Source: Flavobacterium xanthum (GTDB lineage Bacteria > Bacteroidota > Bacteroidia > Flavobacteriales > Flavobacteriaceae). From it: a stretch of DNA of 64,000 nucleotides. The notes beneath the pieces were generated by a model. That model searched no databases. It saw only the letters and a program-made list of their open reading frames with translations, and was not told the DNA's origin. Shown here piece by piece: positions 9,338-18,269 of this stretch (position 1 is its first letter; each line of letters starts with the position of its first letter). Location of the stretch: contig NZ_FRBU01000012.1 in NCBI RefSeq assembly GCF_900142695.1, forward strand, positions 35,262-99,261, in the 5' to 3' direction. A program made the translations under genes and the position numbers.

Positions 9338-10488
9338 TATTCTATAATTTTACGTGGAATTGCTTTAGAAATCCGAGTTAATAATTCGTAATTAAGTTGG
9401 TTGCTGAAGTCACTAAATGAGGCTACAGAAACGGATAGCTCTTTTTGCGTACCAATCAGCATAACTTCATCTTCTTTTTTTGCTATATCGACATCAGTCA
9501 CATCAACGGTCATCATATTCATATTTACGGAACCCACTACTATGCAGCGTTGGCCGTGGATCAGTACCCGTCCTTGGTTGCTTAAAGAGCGACTGTATCC
9601 ATGACAGTAGCCAATGGGGATAACCGCAATTTTCATTTTCCTTTTAGCCATAAAACTGCTGCCATAACCTATGAAATCGCCAATATTGACTTTTTTAATA
9701 CTCATGATCGTGCTTTTCCAACTGATAACGCGTTGCAGCGGGTCAATTTTGCTTTTTTTAGAGTTTAAATAGGTTACAAATACTTCTGGACTGGACCACA
9801 AGCCGTACTGCATTATTCCAATACGCACCATATCCATTCTCGTTTGCGGAAACATTATTGATGCTGCAGAACAAGCGGAATGTCTTATTTCAGGTTTCAG
9901 GTCATTTTTACAAAAGTATTGGTATATTTCTTCAAATTTCTTAATTTGCTTATCAACTCTGTAATAGTTGTCTATACTTTCCGCTCCGGCATAGTGTGTG
10001 CAAAGTCCTTTAAAAGTAAGCTGCTCTTTCCCTTTTTGTAAAAAAGAAATCACATGACTAAGCTCATTCTTGTCAAAACCAGTCCGGTTCATTCCAGTTT
10101 CAACTTCAATATGTAAAATCGCTTTTTTATTGAGTTTTTTTGCTGTTTTTGAAGCTTGTGTTAACCTGCTTTTATCAAAAACAAAAAATTCAACATTGTT
10201 TTTAATAACCCATTCCATATCTTCATCCTGAACAAGACCCATAACCATTACGGTCGCTTGATCTTGTAAGGCTTCTTTCACTACTTTCGCTTCTTGAACG
10301 TCAAATACTGAAAAATGGGTTACACCACACTGATGCGCCATAGTTACAAACTCTTCCGCGCCATGGCCATACGCATTTCCCTTTACAACCGAGGAAAGAA
10401 CTACTTTTTTACCGAAAGTTTTTTTTAGAAAATCGATATTATTTTGATAGGCTGAACGGTTAAGTTCTATAAGTGAATTAGTATGCAT
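9337..10488 (-). CDS. alr: Alanine racemase, PLP-dependent
   Basis: Interconverts L- and D-alanine. The PLP lysine is K36 in VVKGNAYGHG; the active-site loop GYGSSF, GYCHGYSRSLSNQG and GSVNMNMMTVDVT follow. The usual CMD motif in the last segment reads NMN, a variation worth noting, although the tyrosine and lysine are kept. An upstream in-frame ATG exists at 10557, but the ATG at 10488 gives the family N-terminus (MHTNSLIELNR, 383 residues) and overlaps the M20 gene by 11 bp. Many Bacteroidota also encode a MurF-Alr fusion for cell-wall D-alanine, so this free-standing copy in a catabolic-looking operon may be specialised. Confidence 0.9.
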   Translation of the reverse strand: MHTNSLIELNRSAYQNNIDFLKKTFGKKVVLSSVVKGNAYGHGAEEFVTMAHQCGVTHFSVFDVQEAKVVKEALQDQATVMVMGLVQDEDMEWVIKNNVEFFVFDKSRLTQASKTAKKLNKKAILHIEVETGMNRTGFDKNELSHVISFLQKGKEQLTFKGLCTHYAGAESIDNYYRVDKQIKKFEEIYQYFCKNDLKPEIRHSACSAASIMFPQTRMDMVRIGIMQYGLWSSPEVFVTYLNSKKSKIDPLQRVISWKSTIMSIKKVNIGDFIGYGSSFMAKRKMKIAVIPIGYCHGYSRSLSNQGRVLIHGQRCIVVGSVNMNMMTVDVTDVDIAKKEDEVMLIGTQKELSVSVASFSDFSNQLNYELLTRISKAIPRKIIE

Positions 10489-11620
10489 TTGTAATTTCTT
10501 TACTGATTTGGTAAAAAATAGCCACTCCTGTTGCAATAATTTCATCTGGGAAATCATAATCAGGATTGTGTAAAGCAGGTGTGTTTATTCCAGATCCTAG
10601 ACCAAACATAGCGCCAGGATACTGTTGTGTAAATAAACCAAAGTCTTCACCCCAAGTAAATGGTTTGTCTTTTTCAAGCAATGCAAAATTATTTATTTTT
10701 GCTGCTTTTTTGATTGCATCTACTGCCATCTTATTATTCTCATTGGCTTGAAAGCCCTGTGTCCATTTAATTTTACAACTCAAGTTATATTTATTTGCAA
10801 TTGTTTGAGCTACATTTTCTAGCGTACCTTCTATTTTTCTCATTTGCGAATTGCTGTCACTCCGCACTGTAAAATGAACTTCTCCTGCGCCCGCAGAAAC
10901 GCCATAGGCTTTTTTGCCCATTTTGGTGTAAATTGGAGTAATTAAGCAAAAGTCTTCTTGAGCAATATCGGCCTGAATAATTGCATTGAATTCCGTAATG
11001 ATAGCGGCTATCGCCAAGGCAGGGTTAATTCCTTTTTCAGGTTCACCTGCATGGGAAGTCTTGCCTTTTAATTTAATTATGATACTATTGACAGCACAAG
11101 TAAAAGTATTGTTTTTAACTACAATTTGATGCATTTCATATCCAGGCAAATTATGCAAAGCAAATACATAGTCGGGTTGAAGTATAGCAAATTTTGGATC
11201 TAAATATACTTTTTGTGCTCCAGTGCCATCTTCCTCAGCAGGTTGAAATAGTAAAATTACATTCCCTGATACTGGTCGTTTTTGATGCAATTCTATGGCT
11301 AAACCGCATAAAATAGCGATATGACCGTCGTGTCCACATTTATGAGAAACTCCTTTGGACAGGGAGCGATGTTCAAAAATATTAATTTCTTCAATTGGTA
11401 AAGCATCTAATTCGCAGCGAAACAATATTGTTTTACCGGTTTTTGTACCTTTATAAATAGCAGCTACGCCAGTTTTTCCTATTTCCGTAATTACTTCATC
11501 AGGAGGATAATTTTCAAGGAAAGAAAGAACACGTTTTGCCGTGTGAATTTCTTGTCCTGAAACCTCAGGATGTTGGTGTAATTCCTTTCGTAAAAGAATG
11601 AGTGCGTTTGAATTTTCCAT
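10478..11620 (-). CDS. M20 family amidohydrolase (M20D, AmhX/hippuricase-like)
   Basis: A metal-dependent amidohydrolase of 380 residues with no signal peptide. RCELDALPI at residues 68-76, HKCGHDGH at 93-100 (with the metal-bridging Cys typical of the M20D group) and QPAEEDG at 126-132 supply the dinuclear centre; FTWGEDFGLF and the histidine in TPALHNPDYDFPDE complete it. Relatives release amino acids from N-acetyl, benzoyl or indole-acetyl conjugates or dipeptides. It overlaps alr by 11 bp and lies 6 bp after the GNAT gene, so all are co-translated. The inferred role is removing an acyl group from an amino acid on which the racemases act. Confidence 0.9.
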   Translation of the reverse strand: MENSNALILLRKELHQHPEVSGQEIHTAKRVLSFLENYPPDEVITEIGKTGVAAIYKGTKTGKTILFRCELDALPIEEINIFEHRSLSKGVSHKCGHDGHIAILCGLAIELHQKRPVSGNVILLFQPAEEDGTGAQKVYLDPKFAILQPDYVFALHNLPGYEMHQIVVKNNTFTCAVNSIIIKLKGKTSHAGEPEKGINPALAIAAIITEFNAIIQADIAQEDFCLITPIYTKMGKKAYGVSAGAGEVHFTVRSDSNSQMRKIEGTLENVAQTIANKYNLSCKIKWTQGFQANENNKMAVDAIKKAAKINNFALLEKDKPFTWGEDFGLFTQQYPGAMFGLGSGINTPALHNPDYDFPDEIIATGVAIFYQISKEITNAY

Positions 11621-11626
11621 TTTGGT

Positions 11627-12061
11627 CTATTTTATGAGACGCATTTCTAAGTATTTGTTGGTAAAACCTAATTTTTCATATAATTTTTTAGCCGGATTAT
11701 CAGGTTCTACATGTAGCGCAATATTTCCTTCAGCGATCGATATGGCTTTTTGCATTAATTGTTTTCCAAAACCTTTTCCGCGTTGACTATTGTCTACGGC
11801 GATATACACTAAAATATTTTCGGGAATAAAATCTTTCATTCCAGTATTGTTTAAGATCACAACACCTACAATTTTTTGTTCTTCGATACCAACTATGATG
11901 TTTCCTCCTTTACTGGGATTCATTACATAATCCATACATTTAGTAATATCCGCAACGGTATCGCCGTATTGTTCTAAATGAGCATAAAGAAATAAGGCTA
12001 TAATTGGATTGGTATAAACGGCATCTTCTCCTGTTGTATCGTTAATTTGTTTGAATTCCAT
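11627..12061 (-). CDS. GNAT family N-acetyltransferase
   Basis: A small cytoplasmic acyl-CoA-dependent N-acyltransferase. The acyl-CoA pyrophosphate loop is QRGKGFGKQLM, preceded by ILVYIAVDNS and followed by the usual NPAKKLYEKLGFTNKYLEMRL ending. The frame is open further upstream to 12145, but that part overlaps the symporter gene and lacks GNAT features; ATG at 12061 (MEFKQIND, 144 residues) gives a 20-bp overlap with the symporter stop. Operon neighbours suggest an amino acid or its conjugate as acceptor; that is inference. Confidence 0.85.
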   Translation of the reverse strand: MEFKQINDTTGEDAVYTNPIIALFLYAHLEQYGDTVADITKCMDYVMNPSKGGNIIVGIEEQKIVGVVILNNTGMKDFIPENILVYIAVDNSQRGKGFGKQLMQKAISIAEGNIALHVEPDNPAKKLYEKLGFTNKYLEMRLIK

Positions 12062-13514
12062 TTTGTCTTTCTTTTTTATTAGTATGATAAAGTGATAGTG
12101 TAACGAATAATAGTAGTGAAATGCTAATTCCGTAAATATTAGCATCTAAGTGCTCTGGTAATTTTATACCTAAAGGTAGTTTATTCTCGGTGACGATTAG
12201 TAAGATTGTGGTTGCACCTCCAAAAAGCATACTCCAAAAAGCAGCAATTGGATGACTTTTCTTCCAAAACAAAGCGCCTATTACTGGAATGAATAAGCCT
12301 GAAACCATAAAAGCATAGGAGTACAGCATGAGTTCCAATACATTTTGCATTTGTGAGGCCAATAAGATGGCGAAAAATCCAACTAATAAGGTTACAATTT
12401 GTGACAGTTGAAGTTCTCTTTTATGGCTCATTTCTTTTTTAGAAAATTTAGCGATAATATCAGTAACAATATTTCCAGAAGCAGCCATCAAGCAACTATC
12501 CGCAGTGGAAAGTATTGCTGAGAAATAAGAAGAAAGCATCAATCCCATGAGTCCTACTGGAAGTATAGTGGCTAATAAAATAGGCAATCCCATTTCGCTA
12601 TCCATCGAAGCGGCATCGGTAATTCCGTTAAACATTCCTTTTGTTGCCGCCACTTTTGCCAGCATTCCCAGAATTACGCCCATAAAGGCCATTATCGGCC
12701 ATTCAAAAACACCGGCAATCAGCCATGCTTTTTTCGCCTCTTTTTCGCCTTTGCTGGCATAAATTCTTTGGTACAAGGTCATTCCCACAAACCAAATAGG
12801 AATTATAGTGATGGACCAGTTTAATATTTGATACCATTTTACATTGGTCAGGGATAAATATTCGGGTGCTAAGGTAGTTTTGATTGCATCGTACCCTCCC
12901 ACGGCAGTATAGGCAATAGGAATTCCGATGAAAACTAATCCTCCAATTAAGACTAACCATTGGATTGTATCGGTATATATAACTGCTTTCAATCCACCTA
13001 TAGCGGTATAAATAACAGCTATAAGGCCCATAACTATTAAAGCCGTTTGTAGATTTAGTCCTTCTATGGTCGCGGAAGCTAATTTGGCTCCAGCCAAGAC
13101 TTGAGAACTGGTAAATCCTATATATCCAATAGCCGAAATTATTCCCGCTAGCAAAGCGACTTTAGCGTTATAGAAATGGCCAAAAATTTGTGGAAAGGTA
13201 AAAAATTTATATTTATGTCCTAAAGTACTCACTTTTGGAATAAGATAAACTGCACTTAGCCAAGCTCCTAGTAATCCCGTAAATAACATCCAAGAACCGG
13301 AGATTCCCATAGTAAATCCCAGTCCGCCTAACCCAATTGAAAATCCACCACCAACATCTGTGGCCACTACCGATAAACCGATGTGCCAACTGCTCATATT
13401 TCTGCCGCTTACATAAAAATCTTCAGCAGTTTTATTCTTGTTGAAAAAATAAACGCCAACTCCTAGCATAGCAAGCATATAAACAACAAAGATTACATAA
13501 TCTATTATGTGCAT
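12042..13514 (-). CDS. Sodium:solute symporter (SSS/SLC5 family)
   Basis: A 490-residue inner-membrane transporter with about 13 helices. Family marks are NKNKTAEDFYVSGRNMSSWHIGLSVVA after the first helix, GGGFSIGLGGLGF, and the sodium-site region STADSCLMAASGNIVTDI. The ligand is not predictable, but members transport sugars, proline, sialic acid or pantothenate. It is the first gene of a five-gene operon with overlapping or nearly abutting reading frames, so its substrate is probably processed by the GNAT, M20 and racemase enzymes behind it. Confidence 0.9.
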   Translation of the reverse strand: MHIIDYVIFVVYMLAMLGVGVYFFNKNKTAEDFYVSGRNMSSWHIGLSVVATDVGGGFSIGLGGLGFTMGISGSWMLFTGLLGAWLSAVYLIPKVSTLGHKYKFFTFPQIFGHFYNAKVALLAGIISAIGYIGFTSSQVLAGAKLASATIEGLNLQTALIVMGLIAVIYTAIGGLKAVIYTDTIQWLVLIGGLVFIGIPIAYTAVGGYDAIKTTLAPEYLSLTNVKWYQILNWSITIIPIWFVGMTLYQRIYASKGEKEAKKAWLIAGVFEWPIMAFMGVILGMLAKVAATKGMFNGITDAASMDSEMGLPILLATILPVGLMGLMLSSYFSAILSTADSCLMAASGNIVTDIIAKFSKKEMSHKRELQLSQIVTLLVGFFAILLASQMQNVLELMLYSYAFMVSGLFIPVIGALFWKKSHPIAAFWSMLFGGATTILLIVTENKLPLGIKLPEHLDANIYGISISLLLFVTLSLYHTNKKERQNGIQTN

Positions 13515-14097
13515 TTTATTAATTTTCGATTATTTAATAGCCTGTAAATGGAATTTTTCCAAGAGGCAAAGGATGCAGTAAACTGCATTAATATAAAGAC
13601 GTTTTTTTCAGAATTAGTTCCGAAAGAAGAGATCTTGATTTTGGATTAAAAGTTCGTAAAATGAACAAATAGTAATCGCAAAACATAATTTGGTATTTTA
13701 CAAAGATAGATTAAATTTACCCAAAATGCCCCATAAAAAGGTCTTTTCCAGTTTTTACATACTTTTATAGAGGCTTTTTTTTGTGTTTTTTATTAAAAAT
13801 AAATCGATTTAAATTACATAAATAGCTGTTTTAAAGTGTTTTATAAAATATTTTTTATTTTTATTTCCAAAATATAAGATTTGCTTTTTAAATTTTACAA
13901 AAAAGGGATATTTCACTTCAAAAAAATATAAAGGAATAGTTTACAATTGAAATTTGAATGAAGATTTTCTTATTAAATTCTTTTATTTTAAATTGTAATT
14001 GATAGTAAGAAAGTTATTTATTTTTTACAAAATCCTAAATCAGGAGTAATCATTAAAAAAAAAAACGGTGAAGGATATTATATTCGAAGAGATTTTT
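13515..14097. other. AT-rich intergenic region between divergent genes
   Basis: About 580 bp without a supportable gene. It must hold the promoters of the minus-strand symporter operon and of the plus-strand hydrolase. Near 14098-14105 TATCTTTA, one base from the -7 consensus, precedes the hydrolase start by 27 bp. No riboswitch-like structure was recognised. Confidence 0.5.
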
Positions 14098-14132
14098 TAT
14101 CTTTAAAAACTATTTAAACTCAAAAAATACAG

Positions 14133-15980
14133 ATGAAAAAACTATTAAGTATTTCTCTTCTTTTTATTGGTGTGATTCTTTTTGCCCAAGACAAAGCAGT
14201 AAATTATGTCGCTGATAATTACACTAAAAAGGAAGTACATATCAAGATGCGCGATGGAGCAGAATTGTTTACGGCTATTTATACTCCTAAGGATGTTTCT
14301 AAAAAATATCCAATTATAATGCAAAGAACCCCTTATAATTCTGGTCCTTATGGGGAAGGTCAATTCAAGAGAAGTATTTCTCCAAGTGAAACGATGATGA
14401 AAGAAGGATATATCGTCGTGTATCAAGATGTACGAGGCAGGTTCATGAGCGATGGATTATATGATAATATGCGAGGCTTTATTCCAAATAAAAAAGGGAA
14501 GTCAGCTATTGATGAAGCTTCAGATACGTATGATACAATTGATTGGCTGGTTAAAAATGTGGCCAATAACAACGGAAATGTTGGGACTTGGGGGATTTCA
14601 TATCCTGGATTTTATGCTGCATATTCTTTGTTGAGCAATCATCCAGCTTTGAAAGCGGTTTCGCCTCAAGCGTGTATTGCCGACTTCTTCTTTGATGATT
14701 TTCGTCATAATGGTGCTTATTTGTTGAGCTATTGGAAAGTAACGCCATTATTTGGCCCTCAAAAAACAAAGCGTACTACCGAGCCTTGGTATAAATTCAG
14801 CAACATAGGAACGAATGATGATTATCAGTTTTTCTTGGATGCTGGACCTTTATCAAATTTGGACAAATATTATGGTAAGGAGAATGAATTTTGGCAGCAG
14901 CTGAAAGACCATTCTAGCTATGATGATTTTTGGCAAAAACGTGGGATATTGCAACATTTGAACAATATTAAACCAGCAGTAATGACAGTTGGAGGTTGGT
15001 TTGATGCGGAAGATTTATACGGTCCATTAAACACCTATGCTACTATCGAAAAGAGTAGCAAAAACTACAACACGATCGTTATGGGACCATGGAGTCACGG
15101 CGATTGGGCTAGAAATTCAGCAAAACAAGTGATTGGTAATATTAATTTTGGAGATAGTATTTCTGGTTATTATCAAAAAAATATCGAAGCTAATTTCTTC
15201 CGTCATTTCTTGAAAAATAATGGAAAAGGTGAAAATAAATTACCGGAAGCGTATGTTTTTGATACGGGTAGAAAAGAGTGGAAAACGTATGAAACTTGGC
15301 CTCCTCAAAATACTGAAAAGCAAGATTTCTTTTTGCAAGGAAGTCAATTGACAAAAATGGCAAAGCGTAATATTTCTTTTGAAGAATTCATCAGTGATCC
15401 TAAGAAACCGGTTCCTTATTCTGAAGACATTAAACAAGCAGGGCTAACGCCAAGGAAATACATGACAGATGATCAGCGTTTTGCTGCTCGACGTCCAGAT
15501 GTTATTGTTTTTGAAACAGAAGTATTGGCCGATGATATCACATTAGCAGGAGAAATATTGGCTAAATTACAAGTTTCAACAACAGGAACTGATGCGGACT
15601 GGATTGTTAAAGTGGTAGATGTTTTTCCAAGTGACGAGCCAGAGACGAAAGATGTGGCTCCTTATTTGAAAATGAGCAATTACCACATGATGGTCCGTAG
15701 TGAAGTAATGCGCGGTCGTTTTAGAAACAGTTTTTCAAAACCAGAAGCTTTTGTTGCCAATGAGAAAACAGCAGTAAATATTAAACTGCAAGATGTGTTT
15801 CATACGTTCAAAAAAGGACATAAAATCCAGATTCAGATTCAAAGTACATGGTTTCCGTTTATTGATTTGAATCCGCAAACGTTTGTTGATAATATATTTT
15901 ATGCTAAACCAGAGGATTTCCAAAAACAAACACATAGAATATATAACGACTCTAAAATTGAGTTTACAATATTAAAATAA
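14133..15980 (+). CDS. Secreted CocE/NonD family hydrolase (X-Pro dipeptidyl-peptidase S15 / acylase-like)
   Basis: An exported alpha/beta hydrolase of 615 residues with an N-terminal signal peptide (1-19, ending LFAQ). The serine elbow GTWGISYPG is at residues 151-159 (Ser156); the acid lies in GGWFDAEDLYGP and the histidine in GPWSHGDW, the triad layout of CocE and glutaryl-7-ACA acylase relatives. An oxyanion-type tyrosine is visible in RTPYNSGPYG. The C-terminal jelly-roll X-Pro domain follows from about residue 400. Substrates of this family are acylated amino acids, beta-lactam side chains or X-Pro peptides; which applies here is unknown. It is a single gene with its own terminator. Confidence 0.9.
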   Translation: MKKLLSISLLFIGVILFAQDKAVNYVADNYTKKEVHIKMRDGAELFTAIYTPKDVSKKYPIIMQRTPYNSGPYGEGQFKRSISPSETMMKEGYIVVYQDVRGRFMSDGLYDNMRGFIPNKKGKSAIDEASDTYDTIDWLVKNVANNNGNVGTWGISYPGFYAAYSLLSNHPALKAVSPQACIADFFFDDFRHNGAYLLSYWKVTPLFGPQKTKRTTEPWYKFSNIGTNDDYQFFLDAGPLSNLDKYYGKENEFWQQLKDHSSYDDFWQKRGILQHLNNIKPAVMTVGGWFDAEDLYGPLNTYATIEKSSKNYNTIVMGPWSHGDWARNSAKQVIGNINFGDSISGYYQKNIEANFFRHFLKNNGKGENKLPEAYVFDTGRKEWKTYETWPPQNTEKQDFFLQGSQLTKMAKRNISFEEFISDPKKPVPYSEDIKQAGLTPRKYMTDDQRFAARRPDVIVFETEVLADDITLAGEILAKLQVSTTGTDADWIVKVVDVFPSDEPETKDVAPYLKMSNYHMMVRSEVMRGRFRNSFSKPEAFVANEKTAVNIKLQDVFHTFKKGHKIQIQIQSTWFPFIDLNPQTFVDNIFYAKPEDFQKQTHRIYNDSKIEFTILK

Positions 15981-16029
15981 GACGGTAATCTAGTTCTGTG
16001 CTAAAAAAGCATTCCACTATACTAAAAGC

Positions 16030-16069
16030 AAAATCCCAATCTTTTTCTTAAGATTGGGATTTTGTTTTT
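16030..16069 (+). terminator. Rho-independent terminator after the CocE hydrolase gene
   Basis: A perfect 14-bp stem (AAAATCCCAATCTT at 16030-16043 with AAGATTGGGATTTT at 16050-16063), a 6-nt loop, then a T-rich tail. Confidence 0.9.
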
Positions 16070-16183
16070 AAATGACTGAGACTAAAACTAGTCTGGTAAA
16101 ATTCGGTTTTGAAAGATAGTTTTTCTTGTCTAAATAGATTCGCAGACCGCACTAAATCATCAGTATATAAATGAGTTTATTGC

Positions 16184-16216
16184 AAAAAAAACACTCTGAA
16201 TTTCAGAGTGTTTTTT
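16184..16216 (-). terminator. Terminator of the ammonium transporter gene
   Basis: ACACTCTG pairs with CAGAGTGT around AATTT, flanked by A and T tracts on both sides, so it could act in both directions. It lies 20 bp past the amtB stop, facing the plus-strand terminator at 16030. Confidence 0.85.
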
Positions 16217-16236
16217 GATTTCATCTAAAAATAGAT

Positions 16237-17553
16237 TTATAAAAACTCACCATGTTGAGAAATATCCAAACCTAATTCTTCTTTCTCTTCACTTACACGA
16301 AGTGGAGTAATTTTGTTTACAATAAAGAATAGGAAATAAGACATTGAAAATGCAAATACTGAAACCACAACTAATGCCGTTAATTGGTTTAAGAATAATG
16401 TAGCATCGCCAAAAATTAGTCCTTGATTATCACCTACAACAGAGTTGATTGATTTTGAAGCGAAAACTCCAGTTAGAAGCATACCAACCATTCCACCTAC
16501 ACCGTGGCAAGCGAAAACGTCTAAAGCGTCATCAATTTTTCCTTTGTGGAAACTTCTAACCACTAAATTACTCACAATACTGGCAAAAATACCGATGAAC
16601 AAAGCATGAGGAATACTAACAAAACCTGCGGCAGGAGTAATGGCCACTAGACCTACAACTACACCTATACAAGCTCCCATTGCAGAAAGTTTGTGACCGA
16701 GAATTTTATCAAGAAATACCCAAGCCATTCCAGCGGCAGCGGCAGCAACTGTAGTCGTACCAAGTGCCTGAACTGCTAGGCCATTAGAACCTAATGCTGA
16801 ACCTGCGTTGAAACCAAACCATCCAAACCACAATAAACCGGTTCCTAATAACACATATGTAATACGCGCTGGATTTACTTTTTGTCCTTTTCTTCTTCCT
16901 AAGAAAATGGCTCCTGCCAATGCTGCCCATCCAGCACTCATGTGAACAACTGTTCCACCTGCAAAATCCAAAACTCCCATTTTAAAGAAAATACCATCTG
17001 GATGCCAAGTCATGTGTGCTAATGGTGCATAAACAACTAGTATGAATAAAACCATAAATAGTAAGTACGCCCAAAAACGTATTCTCTCTGCAAAAGCTCC
17101 AGTTATTAATGCTGGTGTAATTATAGCAAATTTTGCCTGAAATAAAGCAAATAACATAAAAGGTATTGTAGGTGCAAGGCTCCAAGCAGTATTTGTACCG
17201 ACACCTTGGAAAAATAAATTCGGTAGAGGGTTTCCTATAATCCCTCCAATTGATGGACCAAAAGACAATCCGAAACCAATAACAACCCAAAGTACGGTTA
17301 CAATTATCATAGCCATAAAACTTTGAAGCATGGTACTGATTACATTTTTCTTACCTACCATTCCACCGTAAAAGAAACCTAAACCAGGAGTCATGATTAA
17401 TACAAGTGCTGTAGCAACAATCATCCAAGCGGTGTCGCCAGTATCAAATTTGACAACTTCAGCAGGAGCGGGGCTGTCTATTAGAAAATAATTTGAAAAA
17501 AGGGTCACTACCAAAATGGTGATCAATAATACACTTAAAATAATTTTTCGCAT
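16237..17553 (-). CDS. amtB: Ammonium transporter
   Basis: Amt/Rh-family channel carrying ammonium/ammonia across the inner membrane. The 438-residue protein begins with a hydrophobic leader, then the hallmark TPGLGFFYGGMVGKKNV, FGLSFG, GAFAERIRFWAYLLF, the DFAGGTVVHMSAGWAAL signature and the pore histidine region ACHGVGGMVGMLLTGVFA. Length and topology (about 11 helices) are normal. There is no adjacent glnK/P-II gene, unlike the common glnK-amtB pair. Direct repeats upstream (17597-17660) may be its regulatory region. Confidence 0.95.
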   Translation of the reverse strand: MRKIILSVLLITILVVTLFSNYFLIDSPAPAEVVKFDTGDTAWMIVATALVLIMTPGLGFFYGGMVGKKNVISTMLQSFMAMIIVTVLWVVIGFGLSFGPSIGGIIGNPLPNLFFQGVGTNTAWSLAPTIPFMLFALFQAKFAIITPALITGAFAERIRFWAYLLFMVLFILVVYAPLAHMTWHPDGIFFKMGVLDFAGGTVVHMSAGWAALAGAIFLGRRKGQKVNPARITYVLLGTGLLWFGWFGFNAGSALGSNGLAVQALGTTTVAAAAAGMAWVFLDKILGHKLSAMGACIGVVVGLVAITPAAGFVSIPHALFIGIFASIVSNLVVRSFHKGKIDDALDVFACHGVGGMVGMLLTGVFASKSINSVVGDNQGLIFGDATLFLNQLTALVVVSVFAFSMSYFLFFIVNKITPLRVSEEKEELGLDISQHGEFL

Positions 17554-17596
17554 TGTTTTTAGTTTTAAATTTCGATAAAAATAGAAAAATACTGAA

Positions 17597-17660
17597 TATA
17601 CCCCCTTAAAAAATCAGTTGAATGTTTAATTTTTATGATTTAAATAATCTATACCCCTTT
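17597..17660 (-). promoter_or_regulatory. Spaced direct repeats upstream of amtB
   Basis: TATACCCCC (17597-17605) and TATACCCC (17650-17657), given on the plus strand, recur 53 bp apart in the same orientation, about five helical turns, in the 270-bp leader of amtB. They could be operators for nitrogen control; nothing beyond spacing and location supports this. Confidence 0.3.
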
Positions 17661-17823
17661 TTATTGTGGGTATTATATAATTTAATCTTAATATCTATAA
17701 TTTGTTAAAATTAGGTTAAAGAAATATTAGTATAAAGCCCAGTAACGCGTTATTTTTAGAAATAAAATCTACTGAATTCTAATTACGGGTTCTCATTTCC
17801 AACTAAAAATGGGTTAAACTAAA

Positions 17824-17860
17824 AAAGGCACTAATTGTTTGGATTACAATTAGTGCCTTT
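17824..17860 (-). terminator. Terminator of the PH-domain gene/operon
   Basis: A perfect 15-bp stem (AAAGGCACTAATTGT at 17824-17838 with ACAATTAGTGCCTTT at 17846-17860), a 7-nt loop and a T run when read on the minus strand, 23 bp past the stop codon. Confidence 0.9.
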
Positions 17861-17882
17861 CGATGCTGAAAATTATGTTTTT

Positions 17883-18260
17883 TTATTTCAACGTATGTTG
17901 ACTTAAAATTTTATAGACTTCATTAATATTATTTCCACCTTTTCCAAATTGCTTCACAATTGGATTATTATCGTGGTTTAACCAAATTTTTAATTCGGCA
18001 TCCAAATCTAATATTCCTGCACTTTCTTTAGAGAATTTCTTGATACTTGAATATGGAATCGACATATAATCAACTTTGCTACCTACCAATTGTTTTTCGA
18101 CTAGAATCAGCCTTTTATTGGTAAAGATAAACATATCGCGAATGAGCTTATATGCTTTTTCAATTACCTCTCCATCAATTAAGATAGGCTCGAATTCCTT
18201 CGAAACATTTTCAATGTTAACTTCAGATGCATTGCCTAAAATGGCGTTAAATAGTCCCAT
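17883..18260 (-). CDS. PH domain-containing protein (bacterial PH / DUF1696 type)
   Basis: A 125-residue cytoplasmic protein of the bacterial pleckstrin-homology-like family. Visible pattern: an N-terminal helix (MGLFNAILGNAS), EPILIDGEVIEKAYKLIRDMFIFTNKRLILVEKQ, then PYSSIKKFSKESAGILDLDAELKIW, the strand order of the YokE-like PH fold. Its molecular role is unknown. It starts 10 bp after the amidohydrolase-fold gene, so it is the last gene of the 22638-17883 operon, and a strong terminator follows. Confidence 0.8.
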   Translation of the reverse strand: MGLFNAILGNASEVNIENVSKEFEPILIDGEVIEKAYKLIRDMFIFTNKRLILVEKQLVGSKVDYMSIPYSSIKKFSKESAGILDLDAELKIWLNHDNNPIVKQFGKGGNNINEVYKILSQHTLK

Positions 18261-18269
18261 GATATTATT

